Shown: in pieces, positions 20,726 through 32,600 of the stretch
Layout of the letters: each line of letters starts with the position of its first letter
Position numbering within the stretch: the stretch's first letter is position 1
From: Agapanthus africanus
Lineage: Eukaryota; Streptophyta; Magnoliopsida; Asparagales; Amaryllidaceae
DNA length: 64,000 bases
Assembly (NCBI GenBank): GCA_030015575.1
Contig: JASDDO010000026.1
Span: 188,381,739-188,445,738, forward strand
Direction: 5' to 3'
Position numbers and translations under genes: made by a program
The notes under the pieces: model-generated
Databases searched by the model: none
What the model was told of the DNA's origin: nothing
What the model saw: only the letters and a program-made list of their open reading frames with translations

Positions 20726-23530
20726 TATAACATTTTGAAAATTTAGAAATAAATAAAATTAATCAATTAAATAATAAATGCAAATTTAAAAAGTTATTAA
20801 AACAAAATAGGAGATTTTCATAAGTAGTATGTGAAACAAATTAAATTGAAATTTTAGTACGTAACATAAATCAATTACAAGGGTTTTAGTGATAAATTTA
20901 GCTTCATTTTAATAAAATAGTTTTTGTATAATAACATAGGTAGTGAAGGGTCATTTTGTATAAATTTAGGAAAATGTGCAAACTTGAAATTGTGGGTGTA
21001 AGTGGAAAAGAGGTAAATAATGTTTTAGCTCAGAATTTTATCACAAGTTAAAACAATTTGAAGAGATAATACATGGACACATCCTACCTGCATGAACAAT
21101 ACATACACAACACTTCCTCTTTGCATGAGGATGGCAAACCCTTGTTGGTGACACCTCCTGCTACACCTCACTCTTCCCTTTACCATATATATTAGGTGTT
21201 CAGATCATTTAATAAAATTAAACTTCTGAAATTTCAAAACCCAAGAAAAAGAAAACACTTAGAACTCACAAAAAGAAATAAAAGAAAAGAGAAGTGAAGA
21301 AGAAGAACTAGGCTAAGGATTCCACCTTCAATCTAGGAGCTAAGAATTTGGGTGTCTTGGAGGAAGCTTTTCAACCATCCTCAGTAGGTAAAATCCTTAA
21401 CTCAGTAGATTATAGTTCTGTAATTGTAAAATTTAGAAATCGAATATCGTATTTTTGGTAAAACATAGCTCTGCAATAATCTGCTACTATTCAGAGAAAA
21501 ATCAACTTAACCTAACAATGCCTAAATATTGTATGTTGGTCCTAGAACAAACCCTAGGAGTACGAAACAAGGGGCTCGGATTTTGGCCGGCAAGCTATAG
21601 GAGAATTCCGGCGTCACCAGATTTTAAAAGGAGTTTGGTGTTTTGGGTTTTTGGGTAGGTCTCTATATAGGTGTTTGGATATTTTGGTATTGTTTAAATA
21701 AGTTAATTTAACAGTATGTAAAATCTGGAAACTAATATCGGAAAAGGTATAAAAAATTCTAAAATACGACACGGTAAATTCATAACGCGTTTAAGTTTTC
21801 TGTTGCAAACAACGAGGGGTTAAAATATAGTTAATTTAAGGGTTTGATAGTTTAAAATAATCGTATGTAATATAATTAGTACGTAAGAACTTGTTTTTTC
21901 ATATTCGCCGTATCGGAGTTAGCCGTTTCCTTATACAAGTTAATTTCGATGTCAGATTCAAATACGGGAACTTCGGAGGCCGTAAGGAAAGGAAAAGGAT
22001 TGGCGATTTCTGAGTAGTTTACGACGTATTCCGGTGAGTAGACTAAACGTCTACAGGGGGATCTTGTAAAGATGGCATGATACGCCCGTAGTTAGGTTTA
22101 AATACAAGTTTTGCTTTTGTATGTTAAATTTATCATATTCATTCTTAAATCTATATATATACCTCCATGATTAATAATTGTTAGAACACTGCACCATTAT
22201 CGACGAGTTATGCCGCACATGCACATATCTACATGTTATACTACACCTCGTCGGTATTAACATGTCACTTTACACATAGAAATTATTCTGTTAAAAAATG
22301 ATTCTTATCATACATTAAGTATCAATAATCATAGTAATTAGCATATATGACATCATATTTCGTATTTAAGTATTAGTAGTAGATATAAGAGGCAATTATA
22401 TTATTGTGAATTTATGCTTTTAAGTTTTCATATACTATTACGAAAAATCAGTGATTTTCATTATTATATGTCACGTATACCATGAGATGTCATTTTTTTA
22501 AATTTGGCTTTATTCCAGACCGAGTTGGGGGTCATACGGTTACGGATTTAGAATTTTATCCAGACTGAGTCGGTGGGCATACATTTGGATACATGGTGGA
22601 TCCGGTCGAGACCGAGGGGCAGGATAGCCGCACTTTAGGTGGGGAGCTTAACGAAGATACTCGATTCCGGAGAAAGTTATGAACACGGCATATATCTAGA
22701 TGATACCGACCGGTGTTATTGATTACAAGATCGTTTGAGGAATGATGCCTGATGAAACACCGAAGATTTGTGTCGATGTTAGGCACGGAAAAATGAACAT
22801 GATTTGGAAAATAATTGATGTGATTTTGGTTTTGATTCATAAATAGAGTATTACATATTCATTCCTCCACCTGTTATCATGCATCGCATTCACTATTGTT
22901 GAAATTAGTTCTAGTTCTTCATATTTACATTATCAGCCGTTATATGTTAGTTATATTCACTGAATTGGCAACTCACCCCCGTTGTGCCACAGTTCCTTGC
23001 AGGAATCGAGTGGACGGTTAGCCACAGTGCAGATCCACTTATCAGATTTTATCGCATCTTTTGCTAGGTAGGTTACATATATAGTAACCTTCTCTTTTGG
23101 TATTGTATATTGAATCTATAGTGTCTCCATTAGACCATGTATTATGGCTTAGACAAGAGATGGTTGTATGTATATTATTTGACAGAGGAGATCGTTTATT
23201 TATGTTAGATGATATTTTTTTACTTATGTATGAGATTCTTATTGATGTCACATAAAGTTGTATATTTATTTCCGCTGTTGACTTTGTCGATCCCAGCCAG
23301 AGATGCAACCAAATTAAACACTTTATACTTGCTTTTATTATTATTTCAATAAGAAGTTACGGTTAGAATCATAAATACTTAAAACTGAGATTTTTACTTA
23401 GAAACTAAATTTTCCTAAAGTTCCGCAAAAAGGGTTTTGATCTTGGTTTTTGGCTTACTCGGGTTGTGTTGATATCTTTAGATATTATACAATCTAAGTG
23501 CCGTTCGCATCCAAACTTTGGGTCGTGACA
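20726..23530 (+). repeat. Gypsy E 3' LTR (2805 bases, full length)
   Basis: It starts TATAACATTTTG (TG mutated to TA) and ends GGGTCGTGACA, after which copia B's zinc knuckle resumes. The part 21360-23399 is absent from the 5' LTR. It holds the family motif 'ggcaactcacccccgttgtgcc' (about 22968) and a degraded version of the D/I conserved block near 22560-22620. No coding is supported. Confidence 0.9.
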
Positions 23531-26500
23531 GAAAAGGAGAATGTTTCTACTGCAAGAAGAAGGGACACTGGAAGCGGAACTGTACTGAGTACCTTGGTCT
23601 CAAGAAAAAGAAGCATGGTGATGCTTCAGCTTCAGGTGTGTTCGTAACCCAAAACCGTTTTTCTATAAACTCTGCTTCTTGGGTATTGGATACCGGTTCG
23701 GGTTCTCATATCTGCAATTCTGTGCAGGCGTTGAGAAATAGCAGGTTTTTGAAGATAGGTGATCATAGGTTGGAAATGGTTCCAATGTACATGCAGTTTC
23801 AGTATGAGAGTATCATCTGGGGTTGTCATCAAGTTGTATATTGGTTTTGAACCCATGTTATTTTGTACCAAGTATGCTTTGTAATATAATATCCGTTTCT
23901 TTGTCGGACAATGAAGGATATCATTTTGTATTGCAGCATAATGTTATGAACATTAAACTAAATCAAGAGTTGATTGGTTGTGGTACACATAATAACGTGA
24001 TATACGTCCTTAATCAACACACAGTTTTCAACGTACAACACACAAACAAAAGAAAATTTTCAGATATAAATGAAGCTTTTCTTTGGCATTGTAGACTTGG
24101 TCATATTAATGAAACAAGACTAAACAAGCTTCATAAAGATGGATATTTAAATTCTTTTGAGTATAAATCTTATGCGACTGGCCAGTCTTGTATCAAAGGG
24201 AAAATGACCAAAACTCCGTTTACTGGATACGGAGAAAGAGCTACTGAGCTCTTGGGCCTCATACATAGTGATGTATGTAGGCCAATGTCTACACATGCAA
24301 GAGACGGTTTTTCTTACTTCATAACTTTTACTGATGATTTCTCAAGATTCGGTCATGTGTTTTTGATAAAGTATAAGTCTGAAGCTTTCGAGAAATTCAA
24401 GGAGTACAAACATGAAGTAGTAAAACAAACTGGATTGAGTATCAATATACTTCGATCGTATCGAGTTGGAGAGTATCTTAGTACAGAGTTTTCGAACTTC
24501 TTAAAAGAGAATGGGATTCTCTCTCAGCTCACTCCCCCTTACACACCACAACACAACGATGTGTCAGAGCGGCGGAATCGAACCCTATTAGATATGGTAC
24601 GATCCATGATGAGTGATGCTGAGTTGCCCCTCTCTTTTTGGGGGCATGCATTGGAGACTGCAGCTTTTCTGTTGAATAGGGTTCCGACCAAGACCGTGTC
24701 TACCACTCCATATGAGATATGGTATGGGAATAGACCATCTCTTAAGCGTGTTAAGATTTGGGGTTGTCCGGCTTTTGTCAAAAAGCAGAATTCGGAAAAA
24801 CTCGAGACACGATCATTCAAATGTTTATTTATGGGATATCTAAAAGATTCATATGGACATCTGTTCTACCACAAAGAGGAAAAAAGGATGTTTATTTCTT
24901 GAAATGCCACATTTTTATAAAATGATATTTTTCCAAATGATTCTGATGGCAATGTGGTAGATCTAGAAGAGGTTCTAGAGACACAAGTTACAAATGACGA
25001 CTTGGTTGAACCTAATGTTGCAACAGAACTAAATGAAACTCAGCCGCTCCGTAGATCTGGTAGGACTTCTCGCCTACCGGAGAGATACTACGATTTTCTC
25101 GTTGATGGTAATGGAGAAGATTGCATCATGGATGATGATGACCCTTCCAGTTTCCAGCAAGCTATCACGAGTGGTGACTCAGTGAAGTGGCTGGATTCCA
25201 TGAGATCCGAAATGGAGTCTATGTACACCAACAAAGTGTGGAATTTGGATGTTGTACCCTCTGGGGTAAAACCCGTTGGGTGCAAATAGATCTTTAAGAG
25301 AAAGATCGGTGTAGATGGGTCGGTGGAGACCTATAAGGAAAGGCTTATGGCGAAAGGATTTCGACAAAGACTAGGACTGGAATATGACGAAACCTTTTCT
25401 TATGTAGCCATGCTTAAATCCATTTGGATCCTACTTGCTATTGCTGCTCACTACGACTATGAAATCTGGCAGATGGACGTTAAAACTGCTTTTCTAAATG
25501 GTGATTTAGAAGAGTGTGTTTATATGGATCAGCCAGAGGGCTTCATCGATAGTGGGAGCAGCGGGAAAGCATGTAGGTTGCTTAAATCCATTTATGGATT
25601 AAAGCAGGCATCACGAAGTTGGAACATCCGTTTTGATGATGTTATCAAAGATTTTGATTTCGTCAAAAATCCAGATGAACCTTGTGTTTGTAAGAAGATT
25701 ATAGGAAGTACTGTCGCATTCCTCGTATTGTACATGGATCACATTCTTCTGATAGGAAACGACGTTCCTATGCTACAATCGGTCAAACAGTTCTTATCAC
25801 AAAGGTTCTCCATGAAGGACCTGGGTGATACCTCGTACATATTGGGCATAAATATCTATAGGGATAGATCTAAACGGTTATTGGGATTGTCCCAAACCAA
25901 GTACATTAACACCATCCTAAAGAGATTTAGTATGGAAGGCTCCAAGCGGGGTTCCTTACCCGCTAGTCATGGAGTCACTCTCTCTAAAGACTTTTGCCCA
26001 AAGACTGATGAAGAGAGAGCTCGCATGAGCATTATACCCTACGCTTCTGCTATAGGTTCTATAATGTATACGATGTTATGTACACGCCCTGATGTAGCTT
26101 ATGCACTGGGTGTAGTAAGCATGTATCAATCCAAGCCATGGGAGAATCACTGGACAGCAGTGAAAAACATTCTTAAGTACTTGCGAAGGACTAAAGAAAT
26201 GTTCTTGGTGTACGGTAATGGAGATCTCCAGATGGATGCCTTTACCGATTCGAGCTTCCAGAGTGATAAGGATGACGGCAAATCTATCTCTGGGTTTGTC
26301 TTTACCCTCAATGGAGGGGCGGTGTGTTGGAAGAGTTCCAAACAGGATGCCGTTGCAGACTCCACGATGGAAGCTGAGTATATTGCTGCATATGATGCTG
26401 CCAAGGAAGCCGTCTAGATGAGGTAGTTCATCTCGGAGCTAGGAGTAGTTCCGGCCATTATTGATCCAATACCTTTGTATTGTGATAATAATAGGGCTAT

Positions 26501-26717
26501 GGCGTTAGCCAAAGAGCCCAGGTCCCGTCAGCGATCCAGACACATCCTCAAGCGATATCATCTGATCCGGGAGATAGTTGATCGCCGCGAGATCGAGATT
26601 CAGAGAGTCGATACAAAAGATAACACCGCGGATATACACACCAAGGCCCTCCCTTTGCCGCAGCATGAGCGACTTTTTGAGAGGTTGGGTAAGAGATACT
26701 CCAATAATTGGCCTTAG
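23531..26717 (+). pseudogene. Copia B pol: protease to RNase H, inactivated
   Basis: Resumes with the zinc knuckle CFYCKKKGHWKRNC, then protease DTGSGSH (about 23690), integrase and RT-RNase H. A frameshift falls near 23790-23850. Stops occur near 24900, 25288 (TAG for Trp) and 26415 (TAG for Trp). Integrase's second catalytic Asp is Tyr (24459-24461) and the next conserved Gly is Val. The RT YVDD box reads YMDH (25731-25742). RNase H motifs AFTDSSFQS and EAEYIA are recognisable. Confidence 0.9.
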
Positions 26718-26719
26718 TG

Positions 26720-26731
26720 CAAGTGGGAGAT
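26720..26731 (+). other. Copia B polypurine tract
   Basis: CAAGTGGGAGAT lies directly before the 3' LTR start TGTTGGATATATG. Confidence 0.9.
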
Positions 26732-28842
26732 TGTTGGATATATGTATGCTCTAGGGACCATTATATGATAGTGTATGTACCGGTATGTGCGTGTGCATGT
26801 GTGTGTGGGCGCGCGCGCGTGTGTGCGTGTTTATGTATGTGTGTGTGTATATTTAGGGGACATTCTTGCTCGACATGATAGTATGCTATCTGGTTGCACC
26901 TTTTATCTTGACATGTTCATTTCATCGTGCTTTCATTCATTTGGTACATATTGATATAGCCCTTAGGATGATGCAGGACTACTGAGATTATGATGTGGAT
27001 CATACTAGTGGGACAGAGTAGTCGATGAGCATATCCTTGAAATGTTCCTAGTCGTGGGTGTATCGAGATGGAGCATCGATATCACCAGAGTAGACTAGCG
27101 TATACGTTACTTGTCCCATATGATGGGCGATGGATGATCCCATATCCATTGGTGTGGTGACACCAAAGATCGTATACTGGTGCTCAGTGGAGACTGGGTA
27201 CACTGAACGGACTCGCCGAGAACTCCTATGTGGTATTATATATATCGTCGGATAGCAGTTCTCAGGTGACACTAGTACAGGTTAGTCTGTAGACCCGAGA
27301 TCGTTATAGAGTCTTGTGTGTCTCCCATTGTGCTTTGATCTCCACCCTACCACGGCTCTACCGAGTCGTGCAAACAGGTAGATTTTGGGTACAATCCCGA
27401 GGCACATGGAGGCAATGAGCGATAGGTGGGGTTTTGTCTCTCCCGGTATTGGGGGTTGATGTTTCACCATGTACGATTGGCTATAACAGGAAGTCTCTGG
27501 CTAGGGCTACTGAGATTTACTGATAAGTGTTATCTGTAGCTTCTCGATCTGTTATGAGCCATATACCGGCATGACTTATCTGAGTTATTAGGGTCGACGA
27601 TACCATCCCTAGACCTGATATGCAGCATATTTGACGAAGAGACCAGAATGTACGGTAAGTGTTGCCAGTTGGCTCGACAGGAGTTTTAGCAGGTTTTCTT
27701 GTGTTTCTTCTGATCGCTCGGTACCTAGGAGCCGTTACGTACTGCTGGTGCCGCTGAAGGTTTTTGGGCATGTGATGTGATCACTGCCTACTGCTAGCGT
27801 TTTGACGAGTCTTAGAGTCCCACAAAGGAGTCTCCTAGCTCAGGCGAAATGATTTGGGGTGCATATGTGATATGCGCGGGAGCTCGATTAAATGCGTGTT
27901 TTGGGTACAGTATTTTATTCGGGCGTTTACTATTGGACGGGTCGTATATAATATGACCGGGTTATTAAATCAAGTGTTGATTTAATATTAAGTCCATTAG
28001 CTCATTTATTTAAACCTATTTCTTTTGTTGCATCCTTGAGTGTATGTATATGTTGATGTGCATGCACATATGCAAGCATACATGTGTCATGGTTGATGAT
28101 ACATTGGTGGTGGCAATGCAAGACTCATATGGTTACATATTTATACATATATTTTATTAATTGGAGATTAAGCAAAATGACAAATGAAATCATGGTTGAC
28201 TATTCAACTTTCATTCTTGTGTTGACAAGTCAAAACCATGGTTTTGGCCCATGGTTTTTCTTAAACTCAAGTTACAAAATATCTAGATATTTTGTAACCA
28301 TAGTTTGGCATAATACCCTCTCTTACTCTCTTGAGTTAAGCAAGGGTTATCATTATCATTATTCTCTTGAGTTTTTAGCTTGAGCCATCTCCTTCTTCCT
28401 CTCTCTCCTAAAAGCTCACTAGGGTTTCAAAAGAAAGAGAATGGATTAAAAAGAAAAGGTTTTTACTTGAGTTCAAAACCCAAATCACCATTCTACTTTG
28501 GTCTTGCCCACTTGAGTGGAGTGTTAACTTCTTCTTCATCCTTGATCAAGAGAAGCCTGGAGCTTGGTGAAAAGAGACTTCGTGGTGGATCATCGTGGAA
28601 TCGGAAGGACACAAGCCAACCGGTTCAAACCTCAATCGATCCAAGAAGTCTAGGAGGAGGTCTACAAAGGTTGTATTCTCTTCCATTTAGTGTTAGACAC
28701 TTTTAATATATGATATTAGCATGTTGTTACTTTATCTTTCTAGTTCGATTCAAGGATGGAATTGTTTAGCAACCTCTAAAATTTTTGTTATAGCATGAGT
28801 GATGCAACCCTAAACCTAGTGTGGTGCTATAGAACCCCAACA
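26732..28842 (+). repeat. Copia B 3' LTR (2111 bases)
   Basis: It begins TGTTGGATATATG. It ends ...GAACCCCAACA, aligned to the C LTR end by equal spacing from 'gtgcta'. It carries the LTR palindrome chain in partly decayed form, the TATTAAATCAA-gtg-TTGATTTAATA palindrome (about 27963-27987), a GT/GC alternating tract (26785-26852) and an RY palindrome (28056-28069). After 28842 the sequence is copia F leader. Confidence 0.87.
26785..26852. repeat. alternating GT/GC purine-pyrimidine tract
   Basis: About 68 bases of almost strictly alternating GT, GC and AT steps, including a (GC)5 core at about 26809-26818. It is not present in the A or C LTRs. Confidence 0.85.
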
Positions 28843-28948
28843 TCGGAAAATTTTGACAGAAACTAGAATACATCGAGTGATATTTCGGAGTTGTTTCGGT
28901 TTCTGTACTTTAACATAGTCTAAACAACTAGTATGCGGTTAATGGGTT

Positions 28949-28961
28949 GGCTCCGATACCA
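28949..28961 (-). other. Copia F primer-binding site (one substitution)
   Basis: The minus strand reads TGGTATCGGAGCC, one change from the usual site, immediately after the LTR end ...CCCTACA. Confidence 0.85.
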
Positions 28962-30980
28962 TGTAGGGCTACGCCAGCGCCTCGACCATCAATTCGTGGC
29001 CAAACGCGGAACAAAAACTTTTAAAACCCGGTGCTAACGGAACCCTAATCGACGGATCGTACCATTAACCCTCTACTAGTTCTATATAAAGGAGTTAATG
29101 AGATTATACCGATCGATCCGTGTCCTTCGGTCTTCAATCTCTGTCCTTAGCTCGTTGCGGCTGCCTCAATCAAGTTCGCTCTCCGGTCTCTCTTATCGAA
29201 GAGGATCCACATCGAGGATTAGTAATACGGGCTCCTGCTTCAAAATCGAAGCAACTCGGGAATCCAGTTTGCTAGCCTAGATGGACAAGATGAAGTTGAG
29301 ATTATTTGTGAATACTTTATCTCAAAACATCCATGGATTCTCAACTCATGAGAGGGTATGGATGGAGGTGATGAAGAAGCCATTGCAGCGAAGTGTGAGC
29401 TCAAGACTTGGCATAAAAGGAAAAGCAAGTGAAGAATGTTCTCTATTCTTTTTCTTGCGTTGCTTTTGGCTTAATCTTTTTTGTGTGATATGGCAAGCAC
29501 TTAAAGAAAACCCTTAGCAAAAATGAGCAACCACTCATCAAAATATCTCACACAAAATATCCCAACCAAAAAAAAACACTCATGTCACAATGAATCCCAA
29601 AGACAAGACTTGCACTCACCATTTCCACACAATTAAACATTTAATCTAAATGTTTAAATCAAGAATAAGAAATGACAACCCTAAAGTAAACTCGTAACGA
29701 ATTACAAGAATACCCCTCATCCGTATATACATACCTGCATCCGTATTGCAACTGAATACGAATACAACGAGACGAAAATAATCTAACAGTATAATGCTAG
29801 GATCCGGCTTAAACCAAAGCCCACTAGTATTATCCGTCAGATCATGATCCGTGCACAAGTGCACGTATATGATCGAACCCTACCATAAAACCATACGGCC
29901 TCTACAACGTTTCGCCCGAACCAGGGAAACCCTCTGTGTGGGACTCTAAAGACTCGTCAATACGCGTGCAGTGGGTTTAACCACAAGCACGTTAGTGGCA
30001 CTAGATGTACGTAACGGCTGCCCAGGTATTGAGAGAAAGGGAGGCCGAAAAGCAAACTCATCCTGAAACCCTACTGAGCCTGACAATGACAATATCCGTA
30101 TTGTCCGGTCCGTTCTTCTATGAGTATCGCATATCGAGTCTAAGGGGTGGATAAAGTCAGACCCCTAATAACTTGACATTTAGTTTCGGTATGAAGCCTA
30201 TCACCAACTTAGAAACTACCGATCCTAGATCGGTAATTCTCATCTACCCTGGCCGAGAATTTCTAGTGGCTATCCATGCACTTCGCGATATCAACCCTCA
30301 ATACCGGGAGAGATGAATCCCCTGGCGATCCTCTCACTGCCTCCATGTGACTCGGGACTGTATCCAACTAAAACCTGTTTGCATGACTCATTTGAGCCAT
30401 GGTAGGGTAGTAATCAAAGCACCGTGGGAACTCACACAAGACAAATGACGATGTCAGGTCGATATACTAATCTGTACACATGTCACCTGGGAATTGCTAT
30501 CTGACAATAGGTATAATACCAACTAGCATTTTCCCGGCGAGTCCTTCCGGTGTACTCATAACCCAATGAGCACCTGTATACATCTTAGGTGAACCAACTG
30601 ACACCAATGGATTGTGAGACCAGCCACCGCCCCTCGTCGAAGTCTCGATCTGTATACACTAGTCTACTCTTGGAGTATCGATGCCCAGTCTCGAAACCCC
30701 CATGACTAGGGACACGTTAAGGATGTGCTTATAAACTACCCAACTCTCACGTATATGATCGCCATCATACTGCTGGTAGTCAAGCAAGAATCCTATGGGA
30801 TCTATCAACATGTAATAGTGATTTTTAATGTCACCTGAAGCATGTACACGATGATAAAGACAAACAAGATAGCATACTATCATCCTGAGTAAGACTATTC
30901 TACCAGTATAAGTCCTCCCTCAATCATTCCAATCACGTGCCTATGATCCAATAATTGACTTGAGGGCACTATAGCCAACA
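28962..30980 (-). repeat. Copia F 5' LTR (2019 bases)
   Basis: On the minus strand it runs from TGTTGG at 30980 to ...CCCTACA at 28962. It is recognised by shared blocks such as 'gactctaaagactcgtcaatacgc' (29941), the 'ggtgaaccaactgacacc' region and 'atactagtctactcttgg'. The CCCTGGCCAGGG palindrome is broken here (CCCTGGCCGAGA near 30246). Short open frames inside, such as 29098-29280, have no family support. Confidence 0.87.
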
Positions 30981-32600
30981 AACATCACAGAAAAATGAAA
31001 CGAAAATAGAACGTACGGTCCCTCCGCATTCGCCACTGGGCCCCATCATGCATCGTTAGGTTACTTAATTATCGGCAGAGCGGGGGCTGGACTAGCACGG
31101 GTGCAAAACATAAGCAACATTTATTATATATCATATTTATAATATTACATTCGTCTCAGTTATATGATCAACATCACAGAATCAAGCAGCAGAAGCAACA
31201 TATGAAATATTGGATATACTAGGATATCCGTGTTTTAAATTTAGCCAATAATGTAAAACACGGATTCCACAGTCGTAATGAATAAAAAAAACCACATCTC
31301 TAGACCCCTACGAGAGAGGTAAGTAACCCTGCCAATTCTAGAGTTAGGAGACCCGGTCTCAACTCCTTGAGATAGTGTCCCACTGGACTGTAGAACCCGG
31401 TTACTTGTGCTCCCTGCCTTGGGTCTATCCTAATGCGGAAAAGTAAATAATATACAACAATGGTGACATCATCCTCAATCCGGAAGTGCCCCAATAAAAG
31501 AATATCACATAAAGATTTTACATGAATGAAAATAATAACTCTCATCTCACATAGAACCCCCCGGCACTCTTTCACGACGATCCAATAAATCATACCAATA
31601 GCAACACATGATATCACATATCATCAACGTAAGCAAATATGTGTATCCCTAAAACTTGTTGACATATAGCAACAAGATTGGGATACCCCACATATTACAC
31701 TTACGGTCGCAGAAAAGAAAACCGAAAACTACAATAATTAGAATCTTCAATATCCTTAGACATCATAAACCCGGAATATCTCATATTCCGGATTTCATGC
31801 CTAACTTATAAAACTTGCATTTTAGTCCCAAATTGAAAACTCTTTTCAATTGGTTGTCGGATAATTCAACAAGATTCTTGACTTAGCAATCGCGTAGAAT
31901 ACGCAATTGCGACGAAGTTTTGATCTGAATCAAAACTTCGTGGCAATCGATCAATTGAGACTAAACGGCTAGGTTTACAATATACTAACTAGTTTCTGTA
32001 AGACTAATTAATCCGGATTCTAATAATTGTATCACACACATCACAAAGCTTTTAAAGTAACCGCGACATTAGAATTCCGCACGTAATTAGCAAACTAAAC
32101 CAATTTTTCCAAGACATGAAAAATCTAGTGAGCTAAAGTTCCAAAACCGATCGTTTTAAGCCAATCTGGGAGTCGAAACGAACTCGAAACCCGCCCGAAT
32201 CTTCACGGAGGCGAAGATCCCAAAATTAAAGGTCGCATGGGGGGCCTCGGGAGGGTACCCACCCCCGGAGGCCATAACGAAGTGGCACCCTAGGGTAGGC
32301 AGACCCGAGAGCACCCAGTTGGGGTGCTCTTGGGTCAACTACCCCTATGGACACCTTGTGGTGCTCTTGGGGTGTGGGTCTGGCCTCTGGTCCTCTCGGG
32401 CTATCCCCGGGGTGTGCACGCTCTACCCCGCGGCTTCATGGTTCAAACCGTGAGCCCGCTGGGTGTGTAAACAACAAAAAACATCACTTTTGAAACTGTT
32501 TTTATCTGCAGTTTTTTGGCGACAAAAACAGCGGATTTCTAACGTCGCTACAAGTTACCCTAATATTCTAGCTTGGCTCTGATACCATGAAAGCCGACCT
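30981..32600 (-). mobile_element. Copia G: leader, primer site and LTR tip (minus strand)
   Basis: A 1.6-kb piece of copia leader read on the minus strand: primer site at 32575-32587, a GC-rich stretch (about 32150-32470), then blocks shared with C and H leaders, such as 'gggtctatcctaatgcg' (31421) and the palindrome block at 31021-31118. It is cut at 30981 by copia F, so gag-pol should lie left of the window. On the right, 13 bases (32588-32600) between the primer site and the H LTR are probably the tip of G's own LTR. No open frame of note is present. Confidence 0.75.
32575..32587 (-). other. Copia G primer-binding site
   Basis: The minus strand reads TGGTATCAGAGCC. It is separated from the CCCTACA end of the adjoining LTR by 13 bases, unlike the other copia elements (0-1 bases). 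Confidence 0.87.

Larger units (their letters stand above)
15451..23530 (+). mobile_element. Gypsy E: Tekay-type gypsy element with unequal LTRs
   Basis: A complete but decayed plus-strand gypsy: 5' LTR 15451-16207 (757 bases), primer site, gag remnant, pol remnant, polypurine tract, 3' LTR 20726-23530 (2805 bases). Gag, protease, RT, RNase H, integrase and a C-terminal chromodomain-like segment are in gypsy order. It is inserted in copia B between gag and the zinc knuckle. Flanks read tgaaa (15446-15450) and gaaaa (23531-23535), a decayed duplication. The size difference is a deletion of about 2.05 kb in the 5' LTR. Confidence 0.9.
14865..28842 (+). mobile_element. Copia B: degenerate copia element split by gypsy D and gypsy E
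   Basis: A plus-strand copia of the same family as A and C. Its gag begins mid-domain at 14865 (junction with D), is interrupted at 15451-23530 by gypsy E, and resumes at the zinc knuckle. It then runs through protease, integrase, RT and RNase H to 26717, polypurine tract and 3' LTR (26732-28842). Its 5' LTR, leader and first part of gag must lie left of the window beyond D. Many stops, frameshifts and catalytic substitutions show it is long dead. It lies in the leader of copia F. Confidence 0.88.
28843..30980 (-). mobile_element. Copia F: leader fragment, primer site and 5' LTR (minus strand)
   Basis: The right end of a minus-strand copia element. A leader fragment (28843-28948) with 'tttcggagttgtttcggttt' matches the leader of copia H at 40740, followed by the primer site and a complete LTR. 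Copia B interrupts the leader, so F's coding region should lie left of the window. F's U3 end at 30980 is joined to the leader of copia G, with expected right target-site copy aacat (30981-30985). Confidence 0.82.

Noticed and set aside
28084-28706. Two short plus-strand open frames that might be a host gene
   Set aside because: They lie in the U3/R part of the copia B 3' LTR, whose sequence parallels the C LTR where the frames are not conserved.
29098-29517. Overlapping small open frames near 'atgagattataccgatcg'
   Set aside because: They fall within the copia F LTR. No start context, domain or conservation supports a gene.
32150-32470. GC-rich stretch in the copia G leader considered as a captured host exon
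   Set aside because: Repeated 'ggtgctcttggg' words and stops in all frames; no splice pattern or protein similarity is recognisable.
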